From positions 1 through 64,000 of the forward strand of contig JAFGVV010000049.1 in assembly GCA_016937795.1 (NCBI GenBank): a stretch of DNA of 64,000 nt, read 5' to 3'. The notes under the pieces were generated by a model, which saw nothing but the letters and a program-made list of their open reading frames with translations, was not told the origin of the DNA and searched no databases. Source of the DNA: Paludibacteraceae bacterium (GTDB lineage: Bacteria; Bacteroidota; Bacteroidia; Bacteroidales; Paludibacteraceae). The translations under genes and the position numbers were made by a program. This document shows, piece after piece, positions 1-9,029 of this stretch; the first letter of the stretch is position 1, and the number at the start of each line of letters is the position of its first letter.

Positions 1-50
1 ATTTCTATTTTCTGTGATTAATTATTTATTTTGTTATATTTCTTGTTATT

Positions 51-230
51 CGAACTTATTTTGAACCACATAGGCACATAGAACACAGTAGTATTTTATG
101 GCATGTGTTTAATTATTTTGTTTATATTATTTCTATTTTTTGAACTTATTTTGAACCACATAGACACATAGAACACAGTAGTTTTTTTCTCACATTATCC
201 TATGTGAACTATGTGCCTATGTGGTTAATA
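51..230. repeat. CACATAG-family intergenic repeats (family A), array 1
   Basis: Two direct copies of a roughly 43-bp unit (about 51-93 and 141-183), built on TTGAACCACATAGGCACATAG, are followed by an inverted copy (about 200-227, CTATGTGCCTATGTGGTT). The arrangement can fold as a long stem. The inverted copy forms the end of the pdxB reading frame. The same family recurs near 3.9, 44.2-44.4 and 45.8-46.0 kb. The first 216 bases hold no gene. Confidence 0.85.
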
Positions 231-1344
231 CAAAACCTAACGACTTTAATTTAGCAACCGTTTCAGCATCAACGTTTTTTGTTTTTATTGTAAATGCCGG
301 AAATTCTCTGCGGGTAGGATAATCGCCACGCAGTTGCTCAAAAAGTTTGGTATTTTTACGAAAGGCTGCATCATCCCTGCGAATATCGTAAGTATGCAAA
401 ATGGCTTTGGCAATAATCTGCTGTTCCGACAATCCGGTTCCATCAATTTCAATCATAGGATTCGACGGTAATTCAACCCCTGAAGGCTGCCAATTGTTCA
501 GTCCTAAGCCAAAAAAAGCGTTAATTGCCTGCACGCTCATCTGCGTCCCGGTGGCCTTTCCATCTTTGGAGTATCCTGCAATATGTGGAGTGGCAATGCA
601 TGTTTTAGCAAGTAAATCTAGGTCTAAATCCGGTTCGTTCTCCCAGCAATCGCACACAAAATCAGAGATCAGCCCCTCGTCCAGCGCCCGCTTCACCGCT
701 TGCGTTTCGGTCACTTCACCGCGGCATGAATTAATCAATACAGGCTTTTTAACCAGTGCATTCAGGAATATATCGTTGGCCAAATGATAAGTTGCATCTT
801 CACCTTTCATATTCAGAGGCACATGTAATGTAATGATATCTGCTTCGTGCTGAATGGTTTGCAAACTCACAAAACCTTCACTTCCTTCGGCACGTTCGCG
901 CGGAGGGTCGTTGAGCAACACACGCATTCCGAGAATTTCGCACACACGGGCAACCTTACTTCCTACATTTCCAACACCCACCACGCCAATGGTCTTTTCA
1001 CTCAGCTTCCAACCTTTGGTTTCGGCCAGCACCATAAGCGTAGAAGCAATGTACTGCTCCACCGATTTTGAATTACAACCCGGTGCATTCGTCCAGCGTA
1101 TGCCGGCTGCATCACAGTAATCCGTGTCAATATGGTCGTAGCCAATGGTGGCAGTGGCAATAAATTTCACAGCACTGTCTTTCAGCAAACTTTCATTGCA
1201 AATGGTGCGCGTACGGGTTACAATAGCGTCAGCATCCTTCACCACATCGGGTGTGGTTTTGGCCCCGGATAGGTAAACCACCTCGGCCACAGGCTCAAAG
1301 GCTCCACGTATATACGGAATTTTATCGTCGATAATAATTTTCAT
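217..1344 (-). CDS. pdxB: 4-phosphoerythronate dehydrogenase
   Basis: Cytoplasmic NAD-dependent 2-hydroxyacid dehydrogenase oxidising 4-phospho-D-erythronate in the DXP-dependent pyridoxal phosphate pathway. The N-terminal substrate domain is followed by the Rossmann motif GVGNVG (residues 123-128), the catalytic Arg in SCRGEVTE and the catalytic His in PHIAGYS. The C-terminal third matches the PdxB dimerisation region. I chose the ATG at 1344 because residues from MKIIIDD on match the family, while seven upstream codons do not. The last codons and the stop lie in a family A repeat, so the natural C-terminus may have been remodelled. It is last in the minus-strand run behind the uronate genes, but its function is unrelated. 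Confidence 0.9.
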   Translation of the reverse strand: MKIIIDDKIPYIRGAFEPVAEVVYLSGAKTTPDVVKDADAIVTRTRTICNESLLKDSAVKFIATATIGYDHIDTDYCDAAGIRWTNAPGCNSKSVEQYIASTLMVLAETKGWKLSEKTIGVVGVGNVGSKVARVCEILGMRVLLNDPPRERAEGSEGFVSLQTIQHEADIITLHVPLNMKGEDATYHLANDIFLNALVKKPVLINSCRGEVTETQAVKRALDEGLISDFVCDCWENEPDLDLDLLAKTCIATPHIAGYSKDGKATGTQMSVQAINAFFGLGLNNWQPSGVELPSNPMIEIDGTGLSEQQIIAKAILHTYDIRRDDAAFRKNTKLFEQLRGDYPTRREFPAFTIKTKNVDAETVAKLKSLGFVLTT

Positions 1345-1351
1345 GAAAACA

Positions 1352-1390
1352 TAATTAACCCCCAACCCCTAAAGGGGAGCAGGGAGTGTT
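1352..1390. repeat. CCCCTTTAGGGG-family repeat (family B)
   Basis: Short G/C-rich element with core AACCCCTAAAGGGGAG, directly upstream of the pdxB start. It belongs to the family found in almost every gap of the uronate locus and twice in the Hdr/Qmo cluster. Confidence 0.8.
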
Positions 1391-1435
1391 CGCTACCAAA
1401 ATTTTAATTCACTCTATTAGTTGTTAAAAAATGAA

Positions 1436-2437
1436 TCATTTACTTATCTTATTCGTATAATAATCCTTTACAATTTCTTCCATCACCCAACTTGTTCGTG
1501 CAGCGGAATACATGGTGCTTACACATTCGGCTGTTCCCTGCAAAGCATGCGTCACCTGTTCCACCAGATTATATGATATATTTTCCGGATTATGAAATTC
1601 CAATGGAGTTACTTCCGTTCCTTTTATCAGCGTCACAGGCTTTTTATCGAAACACGACAGCACAATTTTGCCTTCGGTTCCTGTTATCTCAATCACATCC
1701 TCTTCTGCTCCTTTGTCCACCACAAAAGACCAGCTTCCGGTGCCAGTCACTCCATTTTCAAAAGCATAGACAGCCGAAACTGTATCTTCAGCTTCGTAAA
1801 ATCCTGCGATATTTCGTGCTTCGCCTTTCACCTCAGTCACCGGGCCAAACAGGAAATCGAGATAATCGAACTGGTGCGAAGCCAGATCGTAGAAATGTCC
1901 TGCACCCGAAATATGCGGTTTTACATGCCAGGTCTGTTTTTCCGGAAAACGGTCATGCTCGCCGAAAGCCTTGTGAAGCCTCATATTCACAGTAAGCACA
2001 CGGCCAACTTCACCTTCTTCAAGCAGTTCCTTTACTTTCAGAAATCCGGGCAATGTCCTTCGGTAATACGCCACGTAAAGCGACTGACCTGTTTGTTCTG
2101 ATACGCGAATCATTTCCTCACATTCGGTAAAAGTCCGCGCCATGGGCTTTTCCACATATACAGGCTTTCCTGCTTTCATGGTCTGAATGGCATACAGCGC
2201 ATGCGTATCGGGCGGAGTGGCCACATAAACTGCATTTACTTCAGGGTCATTAATCAACTCCGACGCATCAGCATACCAGCGCGAAACAACATGCCGTTGT
2301 GCATAATCGCTGGCCAGTGTGGCATTGCGACGCATAACAGCTACAAGTTCCGAACCCAACACTTTCTGAAAAGCCGGACCGCTTTTGAGCTCCGTCACAT
2401 TTCCACAACCTATGATTCCCCAGCGAATGTTTTTCAT
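1436..2437 (-). CDS. Gfo/Idh/MocA family NAD(P)-dependent oxidoreductase
   Basis: 333 residues. N-terminal Rossmann fold with GCGNVTE (about residues 11-17), then the family signature EKPMA (about residues 96-100) carrying the conserved Lys, then a C-terminal alpha/beta dimerisation domain with a GAGHFYDLASHQFD segment. Members oxidise or reduce sugars, polyols or sugar acids, and the sequence alone does not give the substrate. Its place between pdxB and the LarA homologue at the end of the uronate run suggests a sugar-acid substrate, but that is inference. Confidence 0.8.
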   Translation of the reverse strand: MKNIRWGIIGCGNVTELKSGPAFQKVLGSELVAVMRRNATLASDYAQRHVVSRWYADASELINDPEVNAVYVATPPDTHALYAIQTMKAGKPVYVEKPMARTFTECEEMIRVSEQTGQSLYVAYYRRTLPGFLKVKELLEEGEVGRVLTVNMRLHKAFGEHDRFPEKQTWHVKPHISGAGHFYDLASHQFDYLDFLFGPVTEVKGEARNIAGFYEAEDTVSAVYAFENGVTGTGSWSFVVDKGAEEDVIEITGTEGKIVLSCFDKKPVTLIKGTEVTPLEFHNPENISYNLVEQVTHALQGTAECVSTMYSAARTSWVMEEIVKDYYTNKISK

Positions 2438-2446
2438 AAATAAAAG

Positions 2447-2596
2447 AACCCCCAGCCCCTAAAGGGGAGTAGAGATAACCCCCGACCCCTGAAGGGGAGT
2501 AAGAGATGTTAGTATTAATTATTACATGTTTTTTTTAAACCCTTCCAAAAACGAGAAACCGCCTCCTGTAAGCCCCTTTAGGGGTTTGGGGTTCTT
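2447..2596. repeat. Family B composite repeat, about 150 bp
   Basis: Contains two CCCCTAAAGGGG/CCCCTGAAGGGG units, then the spacer GAGTAAGAGATGTTAGTATT, an A/T-rich middle and an inverted CCCCTTTAGGGG unit that reaches the stop codon of the LarA-like gene. The same composite, spacer included, recurs at 5110-5262 and in inverted form within 13428-13615. Confidence 0.85.
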
Positions 2597-3885
2597 CAAT
2601 ATTTAAATCTCTCCCTGTATGCCCACAAACCCAATGCAGGATTCGAAATATAAAAAATTTCCTCACCATCGGGCATGATATTGAAACCATCCTTCAGCAC
2701 TTCGGGATTGTAGCGTGCAGATACTTCCTCAATATCGGCATAGACAAAACCCACACTTTCAATTTCGGCCTGTGTCAGGTTCTCTGCTCCTTTTCCAGGA
2801 CAATAAGTCACGCTGAAACGCCCTTCGGACGAACCGTGAATTAGATGCGCCGCAGCTCCGAGATTTCGAAGTAACTCTTCGTTTTCGTCACAGGCTTTCA
2901 AGGTTTGTGGCGTACCGAAATAACCGTATTTCCTGATCAACCGATCAATTTCCTTGTCTTCGCCAAATTCCTTCAGCGCAGGGGCAATCACTATCAGCTC
3001 ACCGCCATCGTCGATGGCCATGCGGGTGCGGTAAATGGATTTATTGCCCAGCCAGGTACTTTTAAACTCGGTAGGATCGAGATACACCACCACTTTTTTC
3101 AGTGGTCGGTCGAGTAAATCGAAATTCACTTCGAGCGCCAGTTTAGCCGCTTTATCGAAAACTGAATAATCGTCGCCCACAAAAAGTCCGCGACATTTTA
3201 CTTTTCCATCAGTTTTATCGAGTCCAACCACAGTCTGCACATACACAATGGGTAAATGAGCTGCAAAATGATCCGAAGCATAATTGAAAATACGTCGCAC
3301 AGGCGTATCAGCATGTCCCAGCATTCGCTCCATGCCATAGGCTGCACCCACAAAATGACTTTTATTGATACCTTCGGAACCACCTGTTCCCACAAAAATA
3401 TTCTTGTTGTAGTTGGCCATTCCCACCACTTCGTGCGGCACTACCTGTCCGATCGACAAAATTAAATCAAAATTTCCATCAATCAAAAGTTTATTGACCT
3501 GTGCTGGCCACGAAAATTCCACAGCACCTTCGGAAACTTCTTTTACAAATTCAGCAGGCACTTGTCCGAGCGTCATCACATCATTGCGCCAATCGTGCTC
3601 CCGGATAAGCGAAGCAGGCAGCGTACCAAACATATGTTCAATCTGATGTGCCGTCATGGGCGAATGCGTCCCCAAAGCCGGAAGCACATCGGTCATTGCA
3701 TCGCCGTAAAACTGCCATGAATATTCGGTCAACTCCCCTGCCCTGCTTGGCAAACGTGTATAATCAGGCGGAATAGCAAGCACCTTGTGCTTCTTTCCCA
3801 TTTTCTCCAAAGCTTCAAAAAGACCATTTTTCAGATCTTCGGAAGAAAACTCCTGATAAATTGAACCACTTTCAAAATAAATCAT
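2596..3885 (-). CDS. LarA-family nickel-dependent racemase/epimerase homologue
   Basis: 429 residues, cytoplasmic. LarA enzymes interconvert 2-hydroxyacid epimers with a nickel-pincer nucleotide cofactor attached to a lysine. Here H74 (LGTHSP), H151 (VVPHEVVG), K161 and H177 (KSH) are present. The H151-K161-H177 spacing of +10 and +26 equals that of His174, Lys184 and His200 in Lactiplantibacillus LarA, so the active site looks intact. The position between a PfkB kinase and a Gfo/Idh enzyme, downstream of uxuA, suggests an aldonate such as D-mannonate or D-gluconate as substrate; this is inference. The cofactor genes larB, larC and larE are not in the window. Confidence 0.8.
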   Translation of the reverse strand: MIYFESGSIYQEFSSEDLKNGLFEALEKMGKKHKVLAIPPDYTRLPSRAGELTEYSWQFYGDAMTDVLPALGTHSPMTAHQIEHMFGTLPASLIREHDWRNDVMTLGQVPAEFVKEVSEGAVEFSWPAQVNKLLIDGNFDLILSIGQVVPHEVVGMANYNKNIFVGTGGSEGINKSHFVGAAYGMERMLGHADTPVRRIFNYASDHFAAHLPIVYVQTVVGLDKTDGKVKCRGLFVGDDYSVFDKAAKLALEVNFDLLDRPLKKVVVYLDPTEFKSTWLGNKSIYRTRMAIDDGGELIVIAPALKEFGEDKEIDRLIRKYGYFGTPQTLKACDENEELLRNLGAAAHLIHGSSEGRFSVTYCPGKGAENLTQAEIESVGFVYADIEEVSARYNPEVLKDGFNIMPDGEEIFYISNPALGLWAYRERFKY

Positions 3886-3911
3886 ATAATGTTTTTTATT
3901 TTATCTGTATA

Positions 3912-4020
3912 TTTTGAACTACTTAGATTTTTAAACTACATAGACACATAGGACACATAGAATATTGTGCATGTGTATTAACAAACACTATTGTGATCTA
4001 TGTGCCTATGTGGTTTAAAA
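3912..4020. repeat. Family A inverted repeat pair
   Basis: An ACATAGACACATAGGACACATAG arm (about 3938-3962, described here by its core only) faces a CTATGTGCCTATGTGG arm (about 3997-4014), with some 35 bases between them. It fills the gap between the LarA-like gene and the kinase gene and ends next to the kinase stop codon. Confidence 0.85.
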
Positions 4021-4021
4021 A

Positions 4022-5098
4022 TCATCGTTTCACTCTCGCATTTCCACCCCACACGCTCCATACCTGCTCTTCGTCAGCCGGTTGTGCGTAGTCGGTCAGG
4101 AATGTGGTGGCTAACGCGCCCGAAGCCCACCCAAATTGCGGCCATTGTTCTGCCGGCCAGCCTTTCAGAATGGCGTACAGCAATCCGCCTACAAAGCCAT
4201 CGCCTCCGCCAATACGGTCGAGCACATTGATTTTTCGTGGCATAATCACCTGCCAATCGTCGCCATCGAGCATAATAGCGCCCCACATATGTTCGTTTAC
4301 GCTGATCACTTCGCGCAATGTGGTGGCATACACCGAAGCATTCGGGAAAGCCGCCTTCACACGGTTGATCATGGCTTTGAAACCTTCAATTTCGGCCTCA
4401 ATACCTTTTCCACCTGCTTCCGGACCTTCAATGCCCAGACAAAGCTGGAAATCTTCTTCATTACCAATGAGAATGTCTGAAAATGAGGCAATTTCAGTAA
4501 AAATTTCACGCAACTCTTTATCACGACCTTTCCAGAACGAAGCACGATAATTCAGGTCGAACGAAATGCGCGTGCCAGTTTTTTTTGCATAGCGTGCCAG
4601 TTGCAAACAAAACTCACTTGTTTCGGGCGAAAGCGCTCCAATCAAACCCGAAAGGTGTAATATCTGAACACCCTCTTTTACAAAAAGTTTTTCGAGATCG
4701 AAATCTTTCACATTCAGCGTGCGTCCCACTTCTCCTGCACGATCGTTGAGCACACGTGGGCCGCGTGTTCCGAAACCGCTATCCGCAATATTAAACTGAT
4801 GACGATAACCCCACGGACCGCCCTGAGCCACTTCCGGACCTTCGAAATCCATATTACGGGCACGAAGATCGGCTTTTATAAGCTGTGCAATCGGGCTGTC
4901 TTTTACAAAAGTGGTGAGCACTTTTACCGGAAGACCCAGGTGCGAAGCTATGCTTGCCACATTGGTTTCGGCGCTGGTGGCCTGCATTTCAAAAAGTTTA
5001 CTGCTGTGCACGGGCTGTCCGTTCACCGGCGTAATGCGAATGCCCATGCTGGTGGCTACCATCAGCGAATATTTAAAATCGGATTTAAGTGTTATCAT
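4022..5098 (-). CDS. PfkB-family sugar kinase, probable 2-keto-3-deoxygluconokinase
   Basis: 358 residues with a ribokinase fold. The N-terminal sugar-binding region includes SAETNVASIASHLG. The C-terminal PfkB signature DRIGGGDGFVGG carries the catalytic Asp, and the anion hole is GGG rather than the usual GAG. SFDLNYRASFW matches the KdgK-like subgroup. It lies directly downstream of uxuA, which makes KDG, so KDG phosphorylation to KDPG is the most likely job. A second kinase of the same family is encoded at 12396-13421, so one of the two may act on a different keto-sugar acid. Confidence 0.8.
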   Translation of the reverse strand: MITLKSDFKYSLMVATSMGIRITPVNGQPVHSSKLFEMQATSAETNVASIASHLGLPVKVLTTFVKDSPIAQLIKADLRARNMDFEGPEVAQGGPWGYRHQFNIADSGFGTRGPRVLNDRAGEVGRTLNVKDFDLEKLFVKEGVQILHLSGLIGALSPETSEFCLQLARYAKKTGTRISFDLNYRASFWKGRDKELREIFTEIASFSDILIGNEEDFQLCLGIEGPEAGGKGIEAEIEGFKAMINRVKAAFPNASVYATTLREVISVNEHMWGAIMLDGDDWQVIMPRKINVLDRIGGGDGFVGGLLYAILKGWPAEQWPQFGWASGALATTFLTDYAQPADEEQVWSVWGGNARVKR

Positions 5099-5109
5099 AT
5101 TATTTTGAT

Positions 5110-5262
5110 TTACCCCCCAGCCCCTAAAGGGGAGTGAGAGATGACCCCCGACCCCTAAAGGGGAGTAAGAGATGTTAGTATTAATTATTTATATTTTTTA
5201 ACTCTTTACCCAAAAAAGACTCAGTCTTAAAGCCCCTTTAGGGGTTTGGGGTCGTTTTTGAT
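5110..5262. repeat. Family B composite repeat, second copy
   Basis: Two CCCCTAAAGGGG units, the shared spacer GAGTAAGAGATGTTAGTATT, and an inverted CCCCTTTAGGGG unit near 5232-5243. It matches the element at 2447-2596 in order and orientation. It occupies the whole gap between the kinase and uxuA genes. Confidence 0.85.
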
Positions 5263-5268
5263 TCTTAT

Positions 5269-6438
5269 TTAAAACAAAGTTCTCGAAATTCCCATTTCCA
5301 GTCCGCGAAGTTCTGCAAGTCCTTTCAGACGACCAATGGCTGAATAACCCGGATTGGTCTTTTTGTGCAAATCGTCGAGCATCTGATGACCGTGATCGGG
5401 GCGAACAGGAATATTGCGCTTGTAAGTATATTGCACCACCAGCAAAGCTTTCATGGCTTCGTACATATCCACATCGCAATAGAGGTGATCGGCTTCGTAG
5501 AAATCGCCATCGGTACTGCGTTTGGTACCACGCAAGTGTGCAAAATAAATTCTGTCGCCAAATTCGCGGATCATTTCAGCAATGTGATTATCGGCCGAAA
5601 CGCCCAGCGAACCTGTACACATGCAAAGCCCGTTGGCTTTGAGCGGCACTGCGCTAAACAGTTTGCGAATATCATCGGCATTGCTGACAATGCGCGGCAG
5701 ACCGAAAAGTGCACGGGGCGGATCGTCGGGGTGAATGGCCAACACCACACCCGCTTCTTCGGCCACAAAAGCTACTTCGTTGATAAAGTAGAAGAGATTA
5801 TTGCGCAATTCTGTATCGTTGATTTCCTTGTAAGCATCAAGTGCTGCCTGAAACTGAGTAAGGTTAAAGCTTTCCTCTGCGCCCGGCAAACCTGCAATAA
5901 TGTTCTGCGTAATGGTTGCAATTTCCTTCTCGCTCATTTTATCAAAACGGGCTTTGGCCTTCGAAATCTGATCCACAGTATAGTCGTTCTCAGCTCCGGG
6001 ACGTTTCAGAATGTAAAGGTCGAAAGCCACAAAAGCAGCCATCTCGAAATAAAGTGCACGCGAGCGATCGGGCAGTTCGTAAGCCAGGTCGGTGCGGGTC
6101 CAGTCGAGCACCGGCATAAAGTTGTAAGTCACAATTCGAATGTCGCAGGCAGCCAGATTGCGAATAGTTTGTTTGTAGTTTTCGATATACAGTTTGTAGT
6201 CGCCCGTACGCCTTTTGATGTCCTCGTGCACCGGCACACTTTCCACAACCGACCATTGAAGACCAGCCTCGGCAATCATACGTTTTCTGAACTGAATGGC
6301 TTCCACAGGCCACACTTCTCCGTTTGGAATATGGTGTAATGCTGTTACTACTTCGGTCGCACCGGCCTGACGAATATCCCACAAGGTCACAGGATCATTT
6401 GGCCCGTACCATCTCCACGATTGTTTACATAGATACAT
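5269..6438 (-). CDS. uxuA: D-mannonate dehydratase
   Basis: 389 residues, close to the usual length. Converts D-mannonate to 2-keto-3-deoxy-D-gluconate. It opens with the family hallmark [12 protein letters not shown] and shows [21 protein letters not shown] and VRPDHGHQM, which contain the metal-binding and catalytic residues of this TIM-barrel enzyme. The start at MYLCKQSW is the only ATG fitting the family N-terminus. It sits between the fructuronate reductase and KDG kinase candidates, so gene order follows the pathway. Confidence 0.95.
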   Translation of the reverse strand: MYLCKQSWRWYGPNDPVTLWDIRQAGATEVVTALHHIPNGEVWPVEAIQFRKRMIAEAGLQWSVVESVPVHEDIKRRTGDYKLYIENYKQTIRNLAACDIRIVTYNFMPVLDWTRTDLAYELPDRSRALYFEMAAFVAFDLYILKRPGAENDYTVDQISKAKARFDKMSEKEIATITQNIIAGLPGAEESFNLTQFQAALDAYKEINDTELRNNLFYFINEVAFVAEEAGVVLAIHPDDPPRALFGLPRIVSNADDIRKLFSAVPLKANGLCMCTGSLGVSADNHIAEMIREFGDRIYFAHLRGTKRSTDGDFYEADHLYCDVDMYEAMKALLVVQYTYKRNIPVRPDHGHQMLDDLHKKTNPGYSAIGRLKGLAELRGLEMGISRTLF

Positions 6439-6448
6439 AAAGAAAATT

Positions 6449-6590
6449 TGACCCCTAACCCTAAAGGGAGATGGAAATAGGCCATTCTCCTAAGGCATAT
6501 CAGAGGATTTTTTTATAATTAATGAATGAAATTATCAATCAAATGAATACAAACCAATATTATTCCCCTTTAGGGGTTAGGGGTTTTAAA
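6449..6590. repeat. Family B repeat pair around the uxuA / SDR gap
   Basis: A degenerate ACCCCTAACCCTAAAGGGAG unit (about 6451-6470) and an inverted CCCCTTTAGGGGTTAGGGG unit (about 6565-6583) bracket an A/T-rich centre. The second unit abuts the stop codon of the SDR gene. Confidence 0.8.
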
Positions 6591-7398
6591 TACAAAAGGC
6601 ATCGAATCCGCCATCGATCACGGTAAGCGTTCCGGTCACAAATTTCGAAGCATCGCTGGCAAGCCAGTGAAGCGTCCCCAGCAGTTCTTCCGGCTCGCCA
6701 AAACGACCAAAAGGCGTATGAGCCACAATGGTATTTCCACGCGCTGTGAGCGATCCATCAGGATTGGTGAGCAATGCACGGTTTTGTTCCGAAATAAAAA
6801 ATCCCGGTGCAAAAGCATTCACGCGCAATCCTTCGCCATATTTAGTAGCTAATTCTATGGCCATATATTTTGTAAAATTAGTCACTGCCGCTTTGGCTGC
6901 TGCATATCCCACCACACGCGTGAGTGGACGAATGGCTGCTTCCGACGAGATATTGATGATATTTCCCTGCTTCTGATCGGCCATAATTTTTGCAAAAACC
7001 ATGGTTGGAATTACTGTTCCGAAAAGATTCAGATCGACCACCTGCTTAAATGCGTCCACATTAAGATCGAAAATCGTTTTATCGGGACCAATCGTTGCAC
7101 CGGGCTGATTTCCACCCGCTCCATTCACCAACACATCCACACGGCCATATTTTGCGATAATGGCATCGGCCGTTTGCTGCACATTTTCCACATTGTTTAC
7201 ATCTGTCTGAAAAAAAGCAGCTTCGTAGCCTTTGTCCTTTACGCTTTTTACAAGCGCCTCACCCTTTTCGCGGTTACGGGCAAGCACAGCCACTTTTGCA
7301 CCCTGCTCGGCCAGATACTCCACCATTGAAGCTCCAAGTACACCTGAGCCTCCCGTCACCACCATTACGCGGTTTTTTATATCAAATAAGTTTCGCAT
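6586..7398 (-). CDS. SDR-family fructuronate reductase (mannonate oxidoreductase), probable
   Basis: 270 residues, classical short-chain dehydrogenase/reductase. Cofactor motif TGGSGVLG (about residues 15-22), NAG-type motif NGAGG, catalytic Ser in NISSEAA and YxxxK as YAAAK. Between uxaE and uxuA, the missing step is NAD(P)H reduction of D-fructuronate to D-mannonate. Enterobacteria use the unrelated long-chain UxuB, so this is a non-orthologous replacement. The SDR class is certain; the substrate is inferred from context. Confidence 0.8.
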   Translation of the reverse strand: MRNLFDIKNRVMVVTGGSGVLGASMVEYLAEQGAKVAVLARNREKGEALVKSVKDKGYEAAFFQTDVNNVENVQQTADAIIAKYGRVDVLVNGAGGNQPGATIGPDKTIFDLNVDAFKQVVDLNLFGTVIPTMVFAKIMADQKQGNIINISSEAAIRPLTRVVGYAAAKAAVTNFTKYMAIELATKYGEGLRVNAFAPGFFISEQNRALLTNPDGSLTARGNTIVAHTPFGRFGEPEELLGTLHWLASDASKFVTGTLTVIDGGFDAFCI

Positions 7399-7439
7399 AC
7401 TATTTATTTTAAAAAGTCAGAATCCCTTTAGAGTTTATA

Positions 7440-7610
7440 TAGGTTTGAATGTTATGCAGATAATAGAACGTGGATTCACCCTGATTAAAACATCGCAAGT
7501 AAATCTTCCCCGATTTATCGGGGAAGATTTACGTTTTTTGCAGCGTTTCTTTTATTTAATCAGTGAATATCCGCCTAATCAGCGTCAATCCGCGTTCCTA
7601 TTCTTTTTTC
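7440..7610. repeat. Intergenic repeat with a perfect 15-bp hairpin
   Basis: Arms 7499-7513 and 7518-7532 are perfectly complementary around a TTTA loop (core TCCCCGATTTATCGGGGA). A T-run follows on the plus strand, although no plus-strand gene is present. Flanking text (AATCAGTGAATATCCGCC, AATCAGCGTCAATCCGCG) is a separate motif resembling CTGTGTTAATCTGTGG near 52.13 kb. The element separates uxaE from the SDR gene and may stabilise or attenuate a shared transcript. Confidence 0.65.
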
Positions 7611-7660
7611 TTATATAAAATTCAATTTATCAGATACATATAACCTGTATAATATCTGTT

Positions 7661-8908
7661 TTACAAATTAAACAATCTCTTCAAATGACGATCGTAGATA
7701 TTTTCCTCCACGCAATTACCAATCACGTCCGAATATTTTTTCAGCATATCATAATACTCATCGCCCAGTTCGGCAGCCACTTTGTAAGCCACATGAATCA
7801 ACTGACGGAAATTTGAATTGTAATCAGGATGTCCGGGGATATGACGAAGGGTATTGGCAAATTTCTCGCCGCTCCAGTCCTTTACCTCTTCCACTGTAGG
7901 TAGCTGAGCAGTATCAATATCAATCACATCGGCATAAGGCGCACAAAGTTCTTCGCTACGGTTCAACGAATTTGCATAAATCTTTTTAGCAAGTTCCAAA
8001 CCATCACCTCCGGCCACAGCCAACCCTATCACTTCTTCGAGCCATGTAGTTCCGGCTGTTTTCAGGTGCAGACCTTTGTCGTGCTTTCTAATAATGTCGG
8101 CCATAATCGGATAAATAGAAAACTTATCGCTGCCCGAGTGTACACTCAGTTTAAGTTCTTCGGGCAAACCAAATTCTTTTACAGCAAAGTCAATCACCAG
8201 CACATCTTCTTCAAACTCCTTGGCAAACTGTTGCAAATCGCCACGATAATCCACACCTTTGTTGAATCGTCCTGTAAATTTTGGAGCTATGGTTTGAGCA
8301 GGAACGCCTTTGTCAGCCAGCATTTTCAGAATAAACAGCAGATAAACGGGCGTTTGCGGACTCTCCACTTCATCCATCGACACTTCGGTCACAAAGTTCC
8401 CTACACCTTTCCTTTCGGCCAGATACTGATATATTTCAGAAGCCTGTTGGGTAGCAGTCAGAAACTTCGAAGCAATTTCTTCGAGCAATCCGGCAGACAC
8501 ATGCAAGGGTTTTTCGATGCCGGGAATAACCAGATCGCCTATATACTTAGAGCACGAAGCCACAAAAGCCTTTACATCGGCTTCGGCGCTGGGTTTTCCG
8601 ATAAAGGCAGCCACATCGAGTGTAAAAAAGTCGGCTGTCTCCACAAAAGGAGCTACAGTTGTCAGATTGATATGGTCGGCATCCACAAAATACTTACCTT
8701 TAAACCCCAATGCAGCCACAGCCGCATCGGCTTCTTTGCGCACATCTTCCGGTTTCGAATGCACGTATATATGTTCACGGTTCGACTTATTCCACACCGG
8801 ACTAATGTCGAGACCAAACGAATTCGCTTTTACAATAGCCCTGAGTTGAGCTACACCCTGATGCGCGAAACGATCGCCCATCCCGATACTAAATTTTGCA
8901 AGTTTCAT
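7661..8908 (-). CDS. uxaE: Tagaturonate epimerase
   Basis: 415 residues, matching the UxaE family in length and in features such as the opening KFSIGMGDRFAHQG, KYFVDADHIN and LSVHSGSDKFSIYP. It epimerises D-tagaturonate to D-fructuronate, letting galacturonate enter the glucuronate branch without UxaA and UxaB. The His and Asp residues in these segments are plausible metal or catalytic ligands. It leads the minus-strand uronate gene series. Two short palindromes (8954-8970 and 9003-9021) lie upstream. Confidence 0.9.
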   Translation of the reverse strand: MKLAKFSIGMGDRFAHQGVAQLRAIVKANSFGLDISPVWNKSNREHIYVHSKPEDVRKEADAAVAALGFKGKYFVDADHINLTTVAPFVETADFFTLDVAAFIGKPSAEADVKAFVASCSKYIGDLVIPGIEKPLHVSAGLLEEIASKFLTATQQASEIYQYLAERKGVGNFVTEVSMDEVESPQTPVYLLFILKMLADKGVPAQTIAPKFTGRFNKGVDYRGDLQQFAKEFEEDVLVIDFAVKEFGLPEELKLSVHSGSDKFSIYPIMADIIRKHDKGLHLKTAGTTWLEEVIGLAVAGGDGLELAKKIYANSLNRSEELCAPYADVIDIDTAQLPTVEEVKDWSGEKFANTLRHIPGHPDYNSNFRQLIHVAYKVAAELGDEYYDMLKKYSDVIGNCVEENIYDRHLKRLFNL

Positions 8909-8953
8909 GTTTTTAAATTTTAAAAGGTTATTGAGATCATATTAGTTCAATAC

Positions 8954-9021
8954 TTCGTTATAAGAACGAATATACAATTGATTAATAAATGTTTAGATAA
9001 TAAATATCGATTTTCGATATT
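8954..9021 (-). promoter_or_regulatory. Putative uxaE promoter/operator region
   Basis: On the minus strand TATATTCG resembles the TAnnTTTG -7 box. It overlaps an inverted repeat, TTCGTT...AACGAA (8954-8970). A second, perfect 8-bp inverted repeat, AATATCGA-TTT-TCGATATT, lies at 9003-9021. Neither matches the CGTGnnCGnnCAC sites beside the lacI-type gene. Assignment as operators is tentative. Confidence 0.35.
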
Positions 9022-9029
9022 CTTTGCGT

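Noticed and set aside
5365..6339. 324-codon plus-strand frame opposite uxuA
   Set aside because: Shadow of a highly conserved gene; residues are rich in His, Cys and Ile without domains.
8066..8923. 285-codon plus-strand frame opposite uxaE
   Set aside because: No family similarity, composition typical of an antisense frame, and it lies wholly within a well-supported gene.
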